A DNA stretch of 64,000 nt from Polytrichum commune (GCA_950295325.1 OX485805.1:40349501-40413500); one strand, 5' to 3'; counted from the stretch's first letter, positions 1 through 12,795 are shown. Notes: generated by a model not told the origin, from the letters alone. Program-made: numbers and translations.

Positions 1-375
1 TTTCTTTTCTATACCCAAATTACAAAAAAAAAATGTACATAATGATGGTTGGTATGGAGAAGTTGGCACGGCCCGCTTTCGGTAGTTATAAGGGCAAGGT
101 TTCATGTAGGCCACCCGTCCACCATATTCTAGTGGGAATAAGGAAAATTGTAGATGGAATGTAGTGGGGTGTTGTTTGTACGTGCCAACCAACTACCGCT
201 ATTTCATGTGTCTAATGTTCCTAGGTGTCAACCAATTATTGCTATTACAAGTGTTTAGTGAGCATATGGAAGTCCAAAGTCCAAGACCACAACCCTCCAC
301 GTTCTAGTACGACACCAAAACGTGATTGGTTGGTTGCTTCTGTTTATCTACACGAGAACACGTTACTCAATTGAT
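1..375. other. AT-rich intergenic DNA, no gene seen
   Basis: No supported coding region or recognisable repeat. The stretch ends where the 377-bp tandem duplication begins. Confidence 0.4.
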
Positions 376-1130
376 GGGTTGTTTTTCAAGTACCTTGACT
401 TCAAATCCAGTATGAAGCACTGGGATTCCAACATCCAGAGGCTTTACTCTCGAATCTAATGCGGGGCCCACGAACCCAATGCATCAGACGTGGGGTTGAT
501 CACACCAACCACTTTTGGCACCGTCCGTCAACATCTCCGGCTGTAATGATGTGAAAAGTTTTGAGCCAACATCTATTTCTAAACATAATCCCCCGACAAT
601 TTCACGGCTGGAACTGGACGGAAAGTTTGGTGTGATCTGGGCACGAGTAATGTTATGCACATCCAACCCATATTATTTAGAATCTAGTGGGTAAGCAACT
701 GCCGAAATCGAAGCATAAAACGTATATAATTCGGGGACCAAAAAGAAGCGGGTGGGTTGTTTTTAGGTGCCACGACTTCAAATCCAGTATGAAGCACTGG
801 GATTCCAACATCCGGAGGCTTTACTCTCGAATCTACTGCGGGGCCCACAAACCCAATGCATCAGACGTGGGGTTGATCACACCAACCACTTTTGGCACCG
901 TCCGTCAACATCTCCGGCTGTAATGATGTGAAAAGTGTTGAGCCAACATCTATTTCTAAACATAATCCCCTGACAATTTCACGGCTGGAACTGGACGGAA
1001 AGTTTGGTGTGATTTGGGCACGAGTAATGTTATGCACATCCAACCCATATTATTTAGAATCTAGTGGGTAAGCAACTGCCGAAATCGAAGCATAAAACGT
1101 ATATAATTCGGAGACCAAAAAGAAGGCGGG
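376..1130. repeat. two-copy tandem duplication, about 377 bp per unit
   Basis: The unit starting near 376 (GGGTTGTTTTTC) recurs near 754 with only scattered substitutions. All inner landmarks are offset by 377-378 bp, for example the CCGTCCGTCAACATC block and the TATATAATTCGG block. Short ORFs in both copies are parallel and non-homologous to anything I know, so I read this as a duplicated non-coding segment, not a gene pair. High similarity suggests a fairly recent event. Confidence 0.85.
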
Positions 1131-1344
1131 GGCGGGAATTATATACAAAGAAAAAGGGGAAAGTCTCGACAACATTCAACTACTCCCTCAAATAAAGGAG
1201 GGGGAGGTGGGTGGGGGAACACACACCTCTTTTGTGTCAGGACTGGTCATGCGAGTCCTCTTCATCATTTCAGGCCAACAAACACACGACTAAGTTTGGA
1301 CGTATTATTATTTATATATACACAATTTAGTCTCAATCGAATCT

Positions 1345-1720
1345 GAGGTAGATGGGTCTTAAATGGTCACTTTTCTCCAACTAGCCCACTTCTCGGAGGA
1401 CGTGAACCACACAATTAGTACAAGATGGTTACCGAATCCAAAGTGAGGCCATAGCCACTTTCCCTCATCATTTTTGGAGGTCATAAGAGTACGTTATTCA
1501 TTATCTCAAAGTTGAAGATTCTCGTGCTCATTGCACGATCATATAGGTCTAGCCGTGTTAATTATCGAGCCTAGAATGGTTATCATATTCTAAGCACGTA
1601 GTTCAGTTTCTTTTGAACATGTATCTTTTTGGTATATGTTCTCGGAGTCATACCTAATCACGTACCACTCGAATATAGGTGTTTGATCAAAGATAAGTAA
1701 CCAACTTAGACACCATCTAG
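1345..1720. repeat. dispersed MITE-like repeat, family A
   Basis: It begins GAGGTAGATGGGTCTTAAATG and continues through blocks shared with many other places in the window: ACTAGCCCACTTCTC, TTAGTACAAGATGGTTA, GAGGCCATAGCCACTTTCC, CACTCGAATATAGGTG. Family ends resemble TAAGGTAGA...TCTACCTTA, so this is probably a short terminal-inverted-repeat element. No coding capacity is visible. Confidence 0.7.
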
Positions 1721-1779
1721 TATTACCTAGCTCATAAGTTCAAATGCAATATTAGGCAATTTCAAGTGTTTCTTCTAGT

Positions 1780-1955
1780 TGGACCACCAAATTGATATCA
1801 ACCTTTATCTCACGAAGGCTACTGCACTTTGACAATTTAGGAATTAGCCTTTTTGATACCATCTTGATGTACTACTTTCAGTCCCATAAGCTCTTTGACT
1901 TCCCAGACTTTAGAACCAATTTCATTTCATCTTATAAGTTGGTACCATGGAGGAG
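1780..1955 (+). mobile_element. LINE-like retroelement 3' remnant
   Basis: The stretch covering TCAACCTTTATCTCACGAAG, the TGTACTACTTTCAGTCCCAT block and the CTTCCCAGACTTTA block parallels 17.63-17.78 kb. There it is the 3' part of a reverse-transcriptase ORF remnant with a zinc-binding motif. Here only the tail is left and the frame is degraded. Assignment depends on that similarity. Confidence 0.5.
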
Positions 1956-2449
1956 AGTGAAAGTACACGGAAACATTGGATAGCCCAAGCACTTGTATTC
2001 AAAGCCAACTTGACCTTTAAATGGGACTCCACTTGTACTTCATTACACAACACCCAAGTTGTGGACACTTTTCTAAATGGCAAACCATGGGTGTAAATTA
2101 GCGAGTTGTCCGAGAATAAGTGTATATGGGATTCTCTAACACATCACACAACTAGCGTGTAATTGTCGTTCCATGTTACGACATGTGCAACAATTGTCGG
2201 GCCAACAAACATGCGTGCGACAATCTTATAAAATATAAATTGTATCATGTATATGGTTACTATTCCCATGGTCCACCTCACCTACCGATTCGCCCATATG
2301 GAATGAACAACACTCATGCTGAAAATTGTTCATTTTGCAAGGTGACCCAACATAAGTAGGGTATGATTCTTATGAAATTCATAAGACTCTAGTGTTGAGT
2401 GATGTTAGGGTTGGGTTGGGAGTGGGGGTCTATCATGGATGTGCAATTA

Positions 2450-2906
2450 GGGCCACGTCACAAATGAAACCGAGAGCCCGTGACCAGTACACTTCAAGCA
2501 CTCTCATTGGTGGAAAAAGTAGAGCCGGTCCAAGTTTGCTTCACACTACGCTTGAGGGGCCAATGGAGTATGTGAATGCAAGATGGATGTAAAGTCCACA
2601 TGTATTCCTACATGGCATCGAATGGATTATATTTCATGGTCACTTGGTTTATTTTCAAAAACCGGGAGACCATGGCACTCCGAATGTTCATAACCGTTGG
2701 TTTATTCTATTTTATCATGTGTGAAGGCCCGCATGAATAGAAATCATTGAAATAGAATTCGGTTGGAGGCTCGGTCACATACGACTTCGCACTACACTTG
2801 AGGTTCCGTGACCACACTACATGATTTTGAGACGATCTTTGGACACTTTCTTTTGGGCTCTCACAATTACATGGTCACGGCTCTTGGCTTGTGTGTGAAG
2901 TGGCCC
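2450..2906 (+). mobile_element. PIF/Harbinger-like MITE, family E copy 1
   Basis: The element starts GGGCCACGTCACA and ends TGTGTGAAGTGGCCC, with subterminal GAGAGCCCGTGACCA against TGGTCACGGCTCTTGG. It is flanked by the 3-bp direct repeat TTA (2447-2449 and 2907-2909). TWA-type 3-bp target duplications and GG(G)CC-type ends are typical of PIF/Harbinger MITEs. Two more copies lie at 9126-9628 and, inverted, at 58362-58847. No transposase is encoded. Confidence 0.8.
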
Positions 2907-2909
2907 TTA

Positions 2910-5080
2910 AACTCAAAAACCATGAAATAAGTTGTATTCCACTTGAGGAATTTAGGGTTTTGAACTTGGACGAGTCCATGGTCACATGTGAGAATCCAGT
3001 CAGATTGGGTAGAAAAAAAAAGTGTTTGCACTATTGTAAAAAACTCACAAAACACATGTGACTCGCTTGAGGTCTGACTAGATTGTTAGCTTATTAATGA
3101 CCATAACCCAATGTCGGAGTGAACTTTCTAATGCACAATTTTATGTGATTCTACCACTTGTGCTTTAAGTTTAGTCAAGCAACACCCAACATTCATGTTA
3201 ACCACAAAACCCTAATGGTCTAGGGAGGATAACATGGACCATGGATAATGTTATCATGAGTTTATGAAGTAGGTTTGACCCAATTTAGATCAACTTTCGA
3301 GGTGGAGAATGAGACATGTTTGATGGGGGATGGCAAACCTCCGCCCAATGAGCTTTTTGGATGATGGGTCTCATGATAGGATAGCACTATGTGGTTGTGA
3401 CCCACAACCTTCGGGCATCCCAAGATTTTTTCTTTTCTTTGAAAAATGTTGTATGTCCTGCCCAACTTCAAAAGAAAGTTGTCCTTGCATTCTTGAAGGC
3501 TGCATTGTTCGAAAAAACCTCGGGGGGTTCACTGGCGAAAATCGTAGAACAACGTGCGATAAAAAATAAGGTCCAATATATTCATTGTAGATAAATTTTG
3601 TAAAAAATGTACATGTAAAATAGGGGATTTTAAAATAGTGAAACTTGTTTACATGTAGAATACCATCACATATAACATTTTCAGGCTTTTTACATGTAAA
3701 ATACCATCACCTTATAATCTTTTCTGCAAGGTAAATAAACCCCCCCCCCCCCAATAAATAGGTCCCGAATGCACGTGTATGCAAAATATAAGAGGGAGTG
3801 AACCCCCCGAGGAAAAAGCTCATATTGAGTGCACCTCAACTTCAAGGTCCAACATCTTAGATAGTTGTTCACCTCCACTAGTGAAGAAGCTATTGATTGG
3901 GATTCCATTTCAAAATAATATGTCAATAAAAACATATAAATAACTCGGAAGTTAAAAATATGAAAATTCTTCATTAGTAGTGAGGTGATAGTCTTTGTGG
4001 CTTACCATTTGAAAGGGACTTTGTTGTTTTAAATTGATGTCTTGCATACTATCAAGCTTGGGGTTGAGGGTTTGGGGTTTGGGGTTTAGGATTAGGGTTT
4101 AGGGCCCTCCGTGTGAAGTTGATACTAAAGTTTTTCAAGTGCATTTGAACCACAACCAAGCCATCTTAATAATAGTTTCTATCCTAAATGTGCTCTATGG
4201 GAAAATATAAATGCAATAACTGCAATCCCTACAAATGTGTTGTTGATACATAATGCCGTGATGTGAAACCGCGTATTTTGTTCCTTTATAATGGGCACAT
4301 TGGTTGTTAGTAAATCCAATCCACACACACGGGTGGGTGGGAGGATACTCTCACTATAATATAAGGGTTGTTGTGTTATAATGGGGCAATTTTAGAGGGG
4401 CCATGAAGTAATGGGCATATCAATTGTATGTTCTGCATGTTTGATGAATGTTATTTGGATTGTACCTATTATATTCTTGAAATGAATTTTGGGACCCTAT
4501 ATTTTGTCACATCATATTCTCTAGTGGAACATTGATTACCCCCACCCCCTCCCTTTTTTGGATTCCACATTAATTTTTTATGATAAAAGGGTAGTGCATG
4601 AGGTCATGTACTTTTGTGTTCAATATTGGACGTCACGAACAAATCACATGCACTTGGAAATTAGCAACTTTTTTTCTTTTGCCTACATAAAATTCATATT
4701 TGTATGGCTCGTGAATATAGCACCAAGGGAGCTTAAATTGTAGATGTGTTTGATTGTAAAAACATGGTTGTATGCTTATGGGCACATTATATGTCCATAT
4801 AATCAGTGATGCATATAGATTTTTATTTTTTATTTTTCATTTTCATTTTGAGACAATTGAAATAGGTTTGTTTCAATGCCAAAGACCCAAACGACAACAC
4901 ATAAGGAGCCTATATAGAGAGTTGGGTGGGCTCTCTTGGGTATACTTGGTGGAAGCATAACACCCCGAAGTGAGTAAACAACATAAACATCTATAAGTGA
5001 GCCCACATTAGGCACTCTAATATTCCAATGCATCGTTCTAGTGTTATCTCTATGGTAGAAGAGTTCCTTTCTTTCCCCAC
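2910..5080. other. intergenic DNA with simple repeats, no gene supported
   Basis: Only short non-conserved ORFs are present. It includes a C homopolymer near 3738-3753 and a telomere-like patch listed separately. I see no splice-consistent conserved exons. Confidence 0.4.
4060..4105 (+). repeat. interstitial telomere-like TTTAGGG patch
   Basis: Degenerate copies of the plant telomere heptamer occur in a row: GGGTTTGGGG, GGGTTTAGGA, TTAGGGTTTAGGG. It is short and imperfect, so it could be chance, a repair footprint, or part of a telo-box-like motif. Confidence 0.5.
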
Positions 5081-5290
5081 ACCTTGTCGTATTTGCCGAT
5101 TGGAACATCGTATATGGTAGCCTTCTTGGTGTCCTTGTGAGCAACATCCCAGTCAATTCTAGCATATTCAAGAATACTTTGCCAAATGGTTTGTTGCATT
5201 TTCTTTTCCTCCCATCTACTACTGTTGAAGGTGTTTTTGATTCTCTCCATCCATATGGTCCAAAGAGCGATGCCTTGTCACAAGAGCCAA
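5060..5290 (-). pseudogene. LINE-type reverse transcriptase C-terminal fragment
   Basis: Reading the minus strand gives an open stretch with ALWTIWMERIKNTFN, which resembles the W-x-I-W-x-E-R-x-(N/R)-x-x-F-N motif after the zinc-binding region of plant non-LTR retrotransposon reverse transcriptases (zf-RVT). It continues SSRWEEKKMQQTIWQSI for a further thirty or so residues. Nothing upstream in frame preserves the polymerase domain, so this is a short relic. Family assignment is by motif memory only. Confidence 0.5.
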
Positions 5291-5299
5291 ATTCTTGAG

Positions 5300-6890
5300 A
5301 CTTTGCTCATTGCCGAAAGGATTTTCTTGCTAAAAATCTTTTTTTGTCAGTCAAGTGGTTTCCATGGTCCTTTTTGTCCTGGTTTTGCCCTGGTGCACAT
5401 AAATGTTGGCATGGAAGATTGTAGAATTCAAGAGTCAAATGTGACTTGATTCAAGTTGTTTACTTGAAGTACTTCAATCACACAATAAGAATCATAAAAG
5501 GAAAGAAAAAGAAAACGCAAATGTTTCTTGACATTGGCATGCATAAGAAACCATTCATCATCCTTGAGTACGCATGCATTGCATAGACGATCTCCATGGT
5601 GGTGTCACGCCTACTTGTAAGTAAGAGGTTTTTGCTCACCTACATCAATAACCATATTTGAACCTTTATGTTATGTAATCTATTTTTAGTACCATGTTGT
5701 TAGATGAGGACAAATATATCAACCAACGTCGCATTATGAGGGAAAAAAATAACACCATGTCTAGCATACATGTCACTCGCCCTCAATGTGCATGATGAAG
5801 CGCTTGCTTTGAATATTATTTTTGCAAGACCATGTATATTGCCAATCCCATGATGTGGAGACATATAAGGTAACTTTATTGTCTACCACACCACTTTACC
5901 ACGCCCACATCACATCAAAATGCAATAAGATTGCTTGCACCATACTCCATGTTGACTATGGCGTGGCGTCTTTCTAGCTATCACTACATGTGAGCCGCTA
6001 GCTAGCTATCTTCTTTATGTGCCGTCTACATATTGCACCAAATCATGGTGTTAAATTGGCACCCGAACGAAGTCCACTACTCATGATCCCACATGCAATT
6101 GGCCATTCAATGCGTGTATGTTTACTCCATTGACCAATCTCCAATCATTGGATGTGCAACCAAAGTTATGCATGCAACTCCATCAATAAATTCAACGTGC
6201 CCGATCGGCTTTTTGTGCTTGACCAATGCCACGGGAACTCGATCATTTGAATGCACGGCACATTCGCGTGCGCCGATATTGAATCGGCTAATGTGAGAAA
6301 TGAAATGATACTCTTGTGTGGGTTTACACTAAGGTCCAAGACCAACGGAAGCTTAAAGTCAAGCAATCGTGTTGGTCGAGAGCATAAAGTTGGCACTAGG
6401 GCATCTCTCGATCCCAAAGAGTTTACACTAGGGTCCAAATCTAGGAGTGTGAAAAGATTGGCTCTATGTTGGACTAGTTTTACGTCAAATTGTGTTGGTC
6501 CCAACTCATGAAAATGTTCCTTCTACACTAAAAACACATATCTCCTCCCCGCCCCCCCCCCTCAAATACCTAATTAGGTTTGCAAGGTGCATGCATCGAT
6601 GATGCAAACAATACTATCACGTGTATTATTTTTTTTGTTTGACATGTTTTCAATCCACATCTCCTTAATTCCCAGTTAGAACCACATCCTAGAACCCCAC
6701 TTTGAAGTTGACAAGTGCGTTCACTAGCACACGACCATAGTACACACAAGTCAAAATGTAATTCGGGACCAATCACTTGACCTACATAATACTGTAAAAA
6801 AGTTGTGTCTATATGTTTGAACCAACAGTGGACTTGTATCGTTTGTTTTGATATGATTCATGTATCTATAATAAGTATATCACAATTTTA
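5300..6890. other. intergenic DNA, no gene supported
   Basis: Contains a C-rich run near 6548-6561 and opposing overlapping ORFs near 6166-6511 that look like shadow frames of non-coding sequence. No conserved protein recognised. Confidence 0.35.
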
Positions 6891-6899
6891 TTTTTTTGA

Positions 6900-7140
6900 A
6901 ACTAGTAGGATATGGGCACTCGAAAGTTTTATGTTTTTGATACCCATATTGTACTAGTGTCAAAAACATGTTCACAAAACATAAAGAACTTTCGTACCTA
7001 AGTAAAATCGCCACAATATCAATATGATTTGAAACCACATTGACCCAAATAATAACTCGGGCATATGAAGAGTCCCTCACTTTGACATACCCACCAAATG
7101 TCAAGATTTGACTCTTAACTCAAATTTTAAAAAGCATAAC
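6900..7140. repeat. degenerate hAT-like MITE, family D
   Basis: Sequence order matches the better copies at 40.55, 46.64 and 52.49 kb: TTTGATACCCATA, AGTAAAATCG, CAATATCAATATGATTTG, CCAAATAATAACTCGGG, and CCCTCAC followed by ATACCCACCAAATGTCAA. Ends are eroded, so limits are approximate. Confidence 0.45.
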
Positions 7141-7626
7141 TAGCTTAAGCCTAGTATATGAAGAACATGACCACTACCAATTAACATGCTTTACAATACC
7201 ACTTAATCAACCGAGTGGACATAGGGTGACTATATATGCCTCTATGAGCGGATACATGGTCCTCTACTAGTGGACTTATTTCACTTACGTACAAACTTGA
7301 TGGCCTTGGATTGCCGTCCTTTGAAGTGCAGGCCCCGCATCATTGAGCCGAGCCGAGCCTAGCCTAGCCTAAGAACATCCCAATAAAACATGGCGCGTCA
7401 TCATTCCTCCATACGACATAATTTGGCGTGTGGTTGTATGTACCTCCCCTTTGACTCCCGCCGTCCAATATAAAGCACCGCTCGCTCTATATATCCATAC
7501 ATTTCTCTACTACACCCTTCATGGAATTTAGGGCCGCTTTAGACCATGGGCCATGGAGTTGGACCATGGAAGAGGGTCTTTAATAAGATGGCATGTTAGT
7601 GTCACTTATTTTGTTTTGAGGCGTAT

Positions 7627-8000
7627 GTTAGGTTATACTGATGATCAACAACTTCGTCATTAGTCTCATCTCATGATACTTGGTGTTCAAGTGCGCTTAC
7701 TGATATCTTGGCATGAGTATGTTCGAAAGTGTTTTGAGGTGTCTGCATGTGTTACACAATCGTCTACAAGTTGACTAAAATGTCCAAAACATGACGCTTG
7801 GCATTAGTATGCTTGACAATATCTTCCTCTTGGATACTAAAATGTAAACACATGACACTTGCCATCAGTATATCTTCCCCTTGCGTATTAAAACGAAAAA
7901 CTATCATCTCAAGTATTCCAATGTGATACGTTAAATGCCATGATATAAATATTTGTTCACTTACATAGGTTGTTTAGATACTAGAGAACATAGTCATCTA
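7627..8000 (+). repeat. dispersed repeat family B, copy 1
   Basis: Shares long blocks with 33.61-34.06 kb and, inverted, 25.55-26.04 kb: AACAACTTCGTCATTAG, CTTGGTGTTCAAGTGCG, TATCTTGGCATGAGTATGTT, ACACATGACACTTGCCAT, CTTCCCCTTGCGTA. Non-coding. The element class is unknown. Confidence 0.7.
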
Positions 8001-9120
8001 TCCTCTATGAAAAAAATAAAAAATAAAATCCATTCTAAATAAGAAGTTATAAAAATTGCGTAACTTTGCATAGAAATTGACCCAAATAACATAATAATGT
8101 TTGTTGTTTATGGGATTGATTGTCATTGGCCTAGTAGTATCACTCGCCCTATATTAAAGTTGTTGTTCCAATAATTGTCTACACGCTTTCAACTACATTG
8201 ACTATCCCATTTAATGAGGGTCGGCTAATAGTGCGCGTGGGATACTAGTAAAGGTGATACTAAAGTTATTTTTGCTATGAAATTAATGCCACGAGAAGAT
8301 CTAGGATTTTGGGAGCCCAAAGTGTGAAAGTGCTAGAAAACTCTTCATGCAAGCTATCTTCATTTTCTTGATGTTAGGAGATGCCTCGGGATTGAGTGAC
8401 ATTGGCTGAAAAGAAGAAGAAGCCTCTTCAAACTCACCAAAACAAACTATGCACTCTACAAACATGCTTTCAATTTCTTGAAATGTATGGTAAGTAAGCA
8501 TGTATTCATGAATTTGATATCACAAAGTAAAAATTCAACCCTCATTAATTTTGAAATTTGGCAAAACAATGTTTGTTTCAGGAATTGGTACCACATGCTC
8601 TAAATGAGTTGATCAATGTAGTGTCATTGTCTTTGTTTGGGTAATTTCTTCTTAACCACGGGGAGGTCACTTCATTGTCAAGTTGACACCACGTGTGGAC
8701 AAAGTTTGCTACCCCTATATTACATGCCATATATAATTTTAAAATTTATGATATTTTTTCTACATATACATAACCATTGATAGTATCTTTTCTATATTTA
8801 AAAAAAAAATTAGTCATCTTTATATTTTTTAGTAATTTGTTTAGTTCAATTCTGTGTCATTCTAGTTAGAAACGGTATGTTTTATGAAAAAAAACAAATC
8901 ATCAAATTTAGTTACCACTTTTAAGTATGTCATAGGTACTGTGTATATCTACTCATGAAAAAAATTTGATAAAAATTTGACCCATTTTGGTGGTGCAAAT
9001 TACCAAAAGAAGATTTTTTTTGGTCGCACGTGGTGTTCAATTTGACAATGGAGTGACCTCCCCGTGTTCTTAACATGTACACATTATAGAAGTTTAAATA
9101 ATTCACACCAATATGAAAAG
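8000..9120. other. intergenic DNA, no gene supported
   Basis: AT-rich with homopolymer A and T runs and only short ORFs. I see no conserved protein and no obvious inverted-repeat element. Confidence 0.35.
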
Positions 9121-9125
9121 CCTAA

Positions 9126-9628
9126 GGACCACTTCACACACGAGATTGAGAGCCCGTGACCATCACACTTCAAGCACTCTCATTGGTGGAAAAGGCGGAG
9201 CCGGTCCAAGTTCGCTTCACACTACGCTTGAGGAACCAACGTAGTATATAAGTGAATGCAAGATGGATGTAAAGTCTACATGGATTCCTACATGACATGA
9301 AATGGATCATGTTTCATGGTCACTTGGACTATTTTCCAAAACCACCTCTTGGAGGTAGGCCTAACGCAAAACCATGAGACCATAGCACTCCAAACGCTCA
9401 CAATTGTTGATTTATTCTATTTTATCATGTGTGAGGATCCGCATAAATCAAAATTCATTGAAATAGCATTTGATTTTGGGCCCATTCACAAATGACTTCA
9501 CACTACACATGAGAATCCGTGACCACACTACATGATTTTGGAGGTGTGTTGGCACGGCCTTTGAACACTTTCTTTTGGGCTCCCACAACTTCATGGTCAC
9601 GGCTCTTGGCTCGTGTGTGAAGTGGCCC
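9126..9628 (+). mobile_element. PIF/Harbinger-like MITE, family E copy 2
   Basis: Ends are GGACCACTTCACACACGAG and CTCGTGTGTGAAGTGGCCC, near-perfect inverted repeats of about 19 bp that continue with gaps to about 40 bp. They are flanked by TAA on both sides (9123-9125 and 9629-9631). The interior matches copies at 2.45 and 58.36 kb (AAGCACTCTCATTGGTGGAA, AAGATGGATGTAAAGTC). Confidence 0.85.
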
Positions 9629-9631
9629 TAA

Positions 9632-10300
9632 GTAACATGCATGTAATACTTAAACTCAAATGTCACTCAAAAATCTTCATTAATTCATAAGTTACAATAT
9701 TTGCTATATGGTGAAAGTACCAATGTCCTCGACATGATGGAAATTTTGCCAATCTCACCAAAGTGGAGTGAATTCACTAAAAATTCATACTTGAGTTGAT
9801 TACCCAATTATCAAAGAAAATGCATCTAAAATATTACTTTGACGGAGAATAATGACAATCTTGCCTTTATAAAGCTTACATACACATTCCAAAACTCATT
9901 CATATCAACTTTACTTTAAGACCTCAGATTTGGATATGATTTTCATATCGCACTTTATGACACATCTTTTTGCGAAATTTGTGGTACTTTAGGGACTATT
10001 ACATTTGAAATCCCAATCGGATGAGAAGCTTTTCATTAAAAAATTGTGATGGAGATAGTCCCCTTTACTTTTGCGTATTAGTGATAGTGGATAGTATCGC
10101 TTTTCCACGGATGAAATTGTCAAAATCACACCAACAATTTACAAAAAAGAAAGGCATGAAAGTATTAAAATCTAGACGAGAGTTTGTGTTATCATTCATA
10201 TGTGGCTTCATCACTCCAATGATTGTAGTTAGTGCTCCTCTCTAGAAAATTTGGAAAAACTAAGAATAAGATTCACTAATAGGTTGGCATGATCAAATTC
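9632..10300. other. intergenic DNA, no gene supported
   Basis: A 74-residue ORF at 10021-10245 has no recognised similarity and I do not call it a gene. Confidence 0.35.
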
Positions 10301-10622
10301 ACTACATTAAAAAGGATATATAGTGTTTGATACACTAAATACGAATGCATACACTAAATGTCAATAACCCTATGAAAGTAAGTAACATTAGACGTAAAAC
10401 ACTAAATATCAACTATGGTAATATGTGGACAGTACATGTTTGAATTTAGTGTTAATAAGTATATGAAATCCATGCTTCACAAGAAGGGAGGTGGCAGTAG
10501 GGAAGATAACGGCACATTTATGTCTAACACTAATTGTAAAGGAATTGAAAATTAGTGTTGAGCTTAGTAGGGTGGTAACAACATTAGATATAATCAAACA
10601 CTAAATATCTTTTTAGTGTAGT
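10301..10622. mobile_element. MITE, family G (ACTACACTAAA ends), copy 1
   Basis: The left end ACTACATTAAAAAGGATATA then TAGTGTTTGA pairs with the right end TCAAACACTAAATATC then TTTTTAGTGTAGT, giving about 30 bp of terminal inverted repeat. It shares its interior (AAGTAAGTAACATTA, AATATGTGGA) with 23.83-24.23 kb. Superfamily not settled; no clear target duplication. Confidence 0.7.
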
Positions 10623-10994
10623 CCTTTTCACTTGAATTTGTAAGCCATCTCCAAATTAGGTTCTCAAATCAAATTTGATGGCATGTCTTGATTCAAGGTC
10701 AACCTTCAAGTTGAATCAATTAAGAAGCCAATCGAACGAAGAGATTTTCATACGACAACGTGCGTGAGATGACAAATGACCTTTATTTTACTTCACGCTT
10801 TGATGGTTTTTGATATATTTTTTAGTTGCATGACTTACCATTTGGACGGAATGGTATCTGACATGTTAAATACCAAAAATCATCCTCGACAACTTTAACT
10901 TTATAAGTCAACTTCAAATTACGTCAAGAATCAAATCAAATTTAATGACATGTCTTGGATTTGAAGCCAACCTCTAAGTAGCCTCTAAGTTATA

Positions 10995-11311
10995 CCACTC
11001 GGGTACATCTATAACAAGGACTTTCACACCCTTTTTTTGATATCAAAAGGGTATGAATATTTGATGACACTTGTGTTGATAATTCCGTTTGGTACAAGTA
11101 CCTTCAAACCCAAGTAAAATTGTCCTAGTATCAATTTGGTTTAAGATAGTATGGATCCAAATAACAGTTTGGCTATACAAAGATTCTCTCACCTCGTGAT
11201 GTCCATCAAATATCAAAATTTGATTGGTATTCACGCTTTATGTTCTTTTGATATCAAAATTGATGTTGATTATTGATACCATGCATTTGACTATATAATA
11301 GTCCAACACTG
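10995..11311 (-). mobile_element. hAT-like MITE, family D, truncated copy
   Basis: The right end TAGTCCAACACTG and the interior (CAATTTGGTTTAAGATAGTATGG, given here only as landmarks CAATTTGG and AGATAGTA) match the intronic copies at 40.55 and 52.49 kb. The left terminus is partly lost: CCACTCGGGTAC joins GTTATAC directly. GTTATTAC follows the right end, and the truncated left side keeps a similar GTTATAC. Confidence 0.65.
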
Positions 11312-11384
11312 GTTATTACATTTTAAAACCGATTGAACGAAAAGGTTTTTAGGGCACAATATGTTGGAAATGGGGAATCAATAA

Positions 11385-11765
11385 AGGTATGCATTTGTTA
11401 TTCAAATACTATCCGTAGTCGGGTCCCTTTATTTGGTCGGTGTGTGGTTTGGTGAGGATCAAAGAACAAACATCCTAAAGACACATTTCCGGAGGCAGAT
11501 TGGACTATATCTTAAAAACTTATTAACTACTCCACACTGACTACTGAACACAACTTGGGGGGGGATTATGCATTCAATTAAGAAATCAACAAACATGCAC
11601 TTTTGATAACCCTAACTAAATTAGGATGGTCCAAGTTTCAAACTGATTTTGCGGATGCTTCATCATAGATTTGCTAAGGCAACACAAGTTTTGCTATGTA
11701 TATGTGATTGGTAGAAGTTGGAGAACATGAAATATGAACCGAACAACACCCACATACCTCACCTC
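11385..11765. repeat. dispersed MITE-like repeat, family A (variant)
   Basis: Shares TGTGTGGTTTGGTGAGGATC, ACTCCACACTGACTA, AAGAAATCAACAAACATGCAC, GGTAGAAGTTGGAGAACATG and AACACCCACATACCT with 38.60-38.97 and 58.86-59.17 kb. Non-coding. Confidence 0.65.
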
Positions 11766-12058
11766 TGTTTACCTTCATAGTTTGTTTATGATTGTGGGTA
11801 GATTTGAGTGCCATGAGTGACCATGCTTAGGGTGGCAGGCTAGTAGAGAGAGAAAATTATCGTATATGAGCGTACCTCCCATTCATCCAACATAAAAAGC
11901 CTTGAGATAGTATGTAACCAGAAGGTTGATCTATTTCTAGTTCATTTGACACCATAATTAGCTTCAAAGGCCCCAAATTAATCTACTTAAGATCATTTGA
12001 AATGAATAAGCAACAAACCTATAGTGGTTAGGTTTTTCGTTGAATGGATGAGAGTGAG

Positions 12059-12087
<29 letters not shown>
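12059..12087. repeat. (TC)n microsatellite
   Basis: About 14 uninterrupted TC dinucleotides. Confidence 0.95.
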
Positions 12088-12089
<2 letters not shown>

Positions 12090-12429
12090 AGAAAAACGGA
12101 AAACGGTGAAAATAAGACGGCTTAATTAGAAATGATGAGGAATGCAAGTCCTTTTATAATTGAATTCCTTGCGGATAAGTAGTTACATTATCTCAAAGAT
12201 ACAAGTGAGTCAAACCCCCTACTTGTACAAAAGAGCCTCCTTAATTTGAGCATCAAAAGATCCCACTATGCATATGAATGCATACAAAGCGGTCAACTCA
12301 ATGGCACCCAAAAGTGATCCAAAGTGGTGTGAAACAAGACCCATTTGGCTTAGCACTACATCCTTTTCGGGTCATCACTTTTACAATTAGCCATTTCATA
12401 TTCATACAATAATCAGTCTACTCCCAAAC

Positions 12430-12795
12430 TATAGTAGAGGCGCCTATTCCCAATCAGGACCACATCGGCAATCTATAGGTAACCAAAAATTTGATCATGC
12501 TAGAATCAATAATGCCATGACACACGTCCCAGTTACGAGTGGTAAGTGAAGAGGATTGAGCGATTAAAACAAACGGTTTACTGCAAACTCTAGACTTTGG
12601 TAATATATTCTGGCCAACTTTTGGCTTAAAAAATTCGCAACAATTTCATTTGAAGGAATAAAACTACCAATAAAATTTGCAATCCTCCTAATTTCTATCT
12701 TCCTACATGGGAAATTTTGCAACACCTTATACTTCTCTTAATTTGGCATAGAATATCTTAAGTGATTAGTTATAGGCACCTCTACTGTAGTACAC
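12430..12795 (+). mobile_element. MITE, family C, copy 1
   Basis: Left end CTATAGTAGAGGCGCCTATT and right end TAGGCACCTCTACTGTAG are inverted repeats. The interior carries the ATCAGGACCACATCGG block, the CTCTAGACTTTGGTAATAT block and the TCCTACATGGGAAATTTTGC block, all also seen at 27.46-27.81 kb and, inverted, immediately downstream. A TA target duplication is possible but not certain. Confidence 0.75.

Noticed and set aside
4060-4105. Chromosome end
   Set aside because: The telomere-like motifs are few, imperfect and flanked by ordinary sequence on both sides.
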